From: Bacteroidota bacterium | Lineage (GTDB): Bacteria > Bacteroidota > Bacteroidia > Chitinophagales > LD1 | NCBI GenBank assembly: GCA_003165135.1 | Contig: PLSN01000210.1 | Location: 1-7,085, forward strand | Direction: 5' to 3' | Length of the DNA: 7,085 bases | Part shown: positions 5,680 to 7,085 of the stretch, piece by piece | How the letters are laid out: every line of letters begins with the position of its first letter | Numbering within the stretch: the first letter of the stretch is position 1 | Translations under genes and position numbers: made by a program | Notes under the pieces: model-generated | Seen by the model: only the letters and a program-made list of their open reading frames with translations | Told to the model about the DNA's origin: nothing | The model's database searches: none

Positions 5680-7011
5680 ATGGGTTTAGGATTGAAAAAT
5701 AAAATAGGACTGCTCGGAGCGGTGGGTATAGTAGTAGGCGGTGTGATAGGCATGGGTACATTCGTCCTGATACCTACCATAGCCGGCAAAGCAGGCCCTG
5801 CTGCCTGGCTGGCCATCACGATCGCTTTGGTGGTTTCTATATTGAGCGTGCTACCCACCATACAGCTATCTAGCGCCATGCCGATAGCAGGAGGAGGCTT
5901 CGAATATTGCAGGAGATTGATCAGTCCATATGCTGGGTTCATGGTCTCCTGGCTGGCAGTGATAGGCGGGGCATGCACACTGTCGCTTATAGCCACCGGA
6001 CTACTGGATCAGTTTAAGGAGTTTATGCCCTCATTTTTGTCGCCTCATATTGCTGCGATGATATTTGTCGCGGCTTTTTACCTGTTCTACCTTTTAGGAC
6101 TACAGATAGTGACCATGGTGCAGGTGCTACTATGCCTGCAGCTGTTGATCTCATTATTTATGTATTTCACACCGATCTTATTTTCACATGATTTTGTTCT
6201 CCATGCTTCGCTGCCCGAGACACCCAATTTTATCCTGGCGGTAATCTTTTCATTTAATATCTGTTTGGGTTTTCAGATCATCATTGAGCTGGGTGAAGAG
6301 ATGAAAAACCCGGGCAGAAATATCCCGCTGGCCTTGCTGATCGGAGGCTGTATCATCCTGCTTGTATACCTGAGTGTCACATTCGCATATATCTCCAGAG
6401 TCGGATTAGAGCATACTGCAGACAAGATAAATCTCATCAGTACGGCTGCTCCTTTTTATAGCACTATCGGGCTCGCTTTTATCAGGTTTGGGGTTATCAG
6501 CTCGGGGCTGGCATCCTACAGCGGAGGCGCTATCGCGCTACCGCGTGAGCTATACGCTATGGCACGCGCCAAAGCATTGCCGCCATTCTTTGAGCAGGTC
6601 GACGCAGGGGGCAATCCCTCACGTGCAGTAGGCTTGTTTTTCTGTATAGTATTGGCGATAATGGGCACCGGCAATATACTCGACCATGCGGGTTTTGTAG
6701 AGACTTATTTCGGCCCTGACATTATTGATTTTTATGCTTTCCTTGCCATTTTCGGGATCATGATCATGACCATCGTAATGTCCGTGGCGGCATTCAGATT
6801 GCCGAAACTCATGCCCGCCGAATATGCAGCAGCTTATATCCGTTTACCTAAATGGTTGCTGTATACACTGTGTATAGTTTCGTTCCTGTCTTCCGGCCTG
6901 CTGATAGCCGTCATCATGACCAAAATGATCATACTCTGGATCTACCTTGTTATTCTTGGATTAGTGACGGTGCTATATTTCACATACAGTAAAAAAAGAT
7001 TGAAAGTGTAA
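5680..7011 (+). CDS. APC-superfamily amino acid permease, substrate unknown
   Basis: An inner-membrane secondary transporter of 443 residues, the usual size of the amino acid-polyamine-organocation superfamily. About twelve hydrophobic segments can be drawn, near 10-32, 42-62, 84-108, 122-142, 144-166, 183-203, 216-238, 257-280, 314-330, 347-371, 390-412 and 416-436. Helix 1 has the broken-helix glycine motif GVIGMGTFVLIP (21-32), which binds substrate backbone in this fold. IIELGEEMKNPGRNIPLA (201-218) after helix 6 and GAIALPRELYAMARAKALP (283-301) after helix 8 are the characteristic cytoplasmic loops of the family. No helix is missing and no frameshift is seen. The ATG at 5680 places helix 1 properly. 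Substrate specificity cannot be read from the sequence, and there is no adjacent enzyme or regulator to suggest it. It is separated from the OmpA-like gene by a terminator and two further stems, so it is probably transcribed alone. Confidence 0.88.
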   Translation: MGLGLKNKIGLLGAVGIVVGGVIGMGTFVLIPTIAGKAGPAAWLAITIALVVSILSVLPTIQLSSAMPIAGGGFEYCRRLISPYAGFMVSWLAVIGGACTLSLIATGLLDQFKEFMPSFLSPHIAAMIFVAAFYLFYLLGLQIVTMVQVLLCLQLLISLFMYFTPILFSHDFVLHASLPETPNFILAVIFSFNICLGFQIIIELGEEMKNPGRNIPLALLIGGCIILLVYLSVTFAYISRVGLEHTADKINLISTAAPFYSTIGLAFIRFGVISSGLASYSGGAIALPRELYAMARAKALPPFFEQVDAGGNPSRAVGLFFCIVLAIMGTGNILDHAGFVETYFGPDIIDFYAFLAIFGIMIMTIVMSVAAFRLPKLMPAEYAAAYIRLPKWLLYTLCIVSFLSSGLLIAVIMTKMIILWIYLVILGLVTVLYFTYSKKRLKV

Positions 7012-7085
7012 GGTTGGTTGGGGGGTAAATATTACACCTTGAATAATTCCGCGCTTGCACAATTATTAACTATTCACTATTAATT
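7012..7085 (+). other. Non-coding end of window with a G-rich tract and an AT-rich word tract
   Basis: Immediately after the permease stop codon comes GGTTGGTTGGGGGG (7012-7025), four G runs that could form a two-tetrad quadruplex. The last 25 bases (7061-7085) are AT-only apart from two C, built from the related words AACTATT, CACTATT and ATTAATT. No terminator stem, promoter or coding start can be supported here before the window ends. Confidence 0.4.

Noticed and set aside
5676..5996. 106-codon minus-strand frame over the start of the permease gene
   Set aside because: Pro/Ala/Thr-rich complement of membrane helices; no independent support.

Overview
This 7.1 kb window looks like ordinary chromosome from a member of the Bacteroidota. 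Three things point there: promoter-like pairs of the TTG / TAnnTTTG type rather than the enterobacterial -35/-10, an outer-membrane protein that joins a beta-barrel, Asp-rich thrombospondin type 3 repeats and an OmpA/Pal domain, and short gaps full of hairpins and degenerate word repeats. A Chitinophagales- or Sphingobacteriales-like genome would fit, but the genus cannot be told from this sequence. Coding density is high, no gap exceeds 300 bases, and I found no rRNA, tRNA, CRISPR array, transposase or phage gene.

Layout. Left block, all on the minus strand and read right to left: sppA (signal peptide peptidase, 1218-2969), a small P-loop nucleotide kinase-like protein (551-1105), then a dCMP deaminase (1-458) that runs off the left edge. 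A 15-bp perfect stem separates the last two, so they may be separate transcripts. Right block, all on the plus strand: folK (3147-3632), a 560-residue OmpA-family envelope protein (3812-5494) and a 12-helix APC-superfamily permease (5680-7011). sppA and folK diverge from a 177-bp gap that carries a good promoter candidate for folK and a long imperfect hairpin repeat in its leader.

How the genes fit together. The deaminase (dCMP to dUMP, supplying thymidylate synthesis) and folK (the pterin pyrophosphokinase step of folate synthesis) both serve dTMP production, and the neighbouring kinase may act on a nucleotide. SppA and the OmpA-like protein belong to the envelope. The permease has no partner gene that would give away its substrate. 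The OmpA-like gene has its own promoter and a strong intrinsic terminator, so it is probably transcribed alone.

No complete undescribed system is evident. The points most worth checking are the kinase/deaminase pair, whose domain combination recalls the fused AvcD antiphage enzymes, the intergenic repeats with internal symmetry, the structured folK leader, and the lysine-rich extension of the OmpA-like protein.
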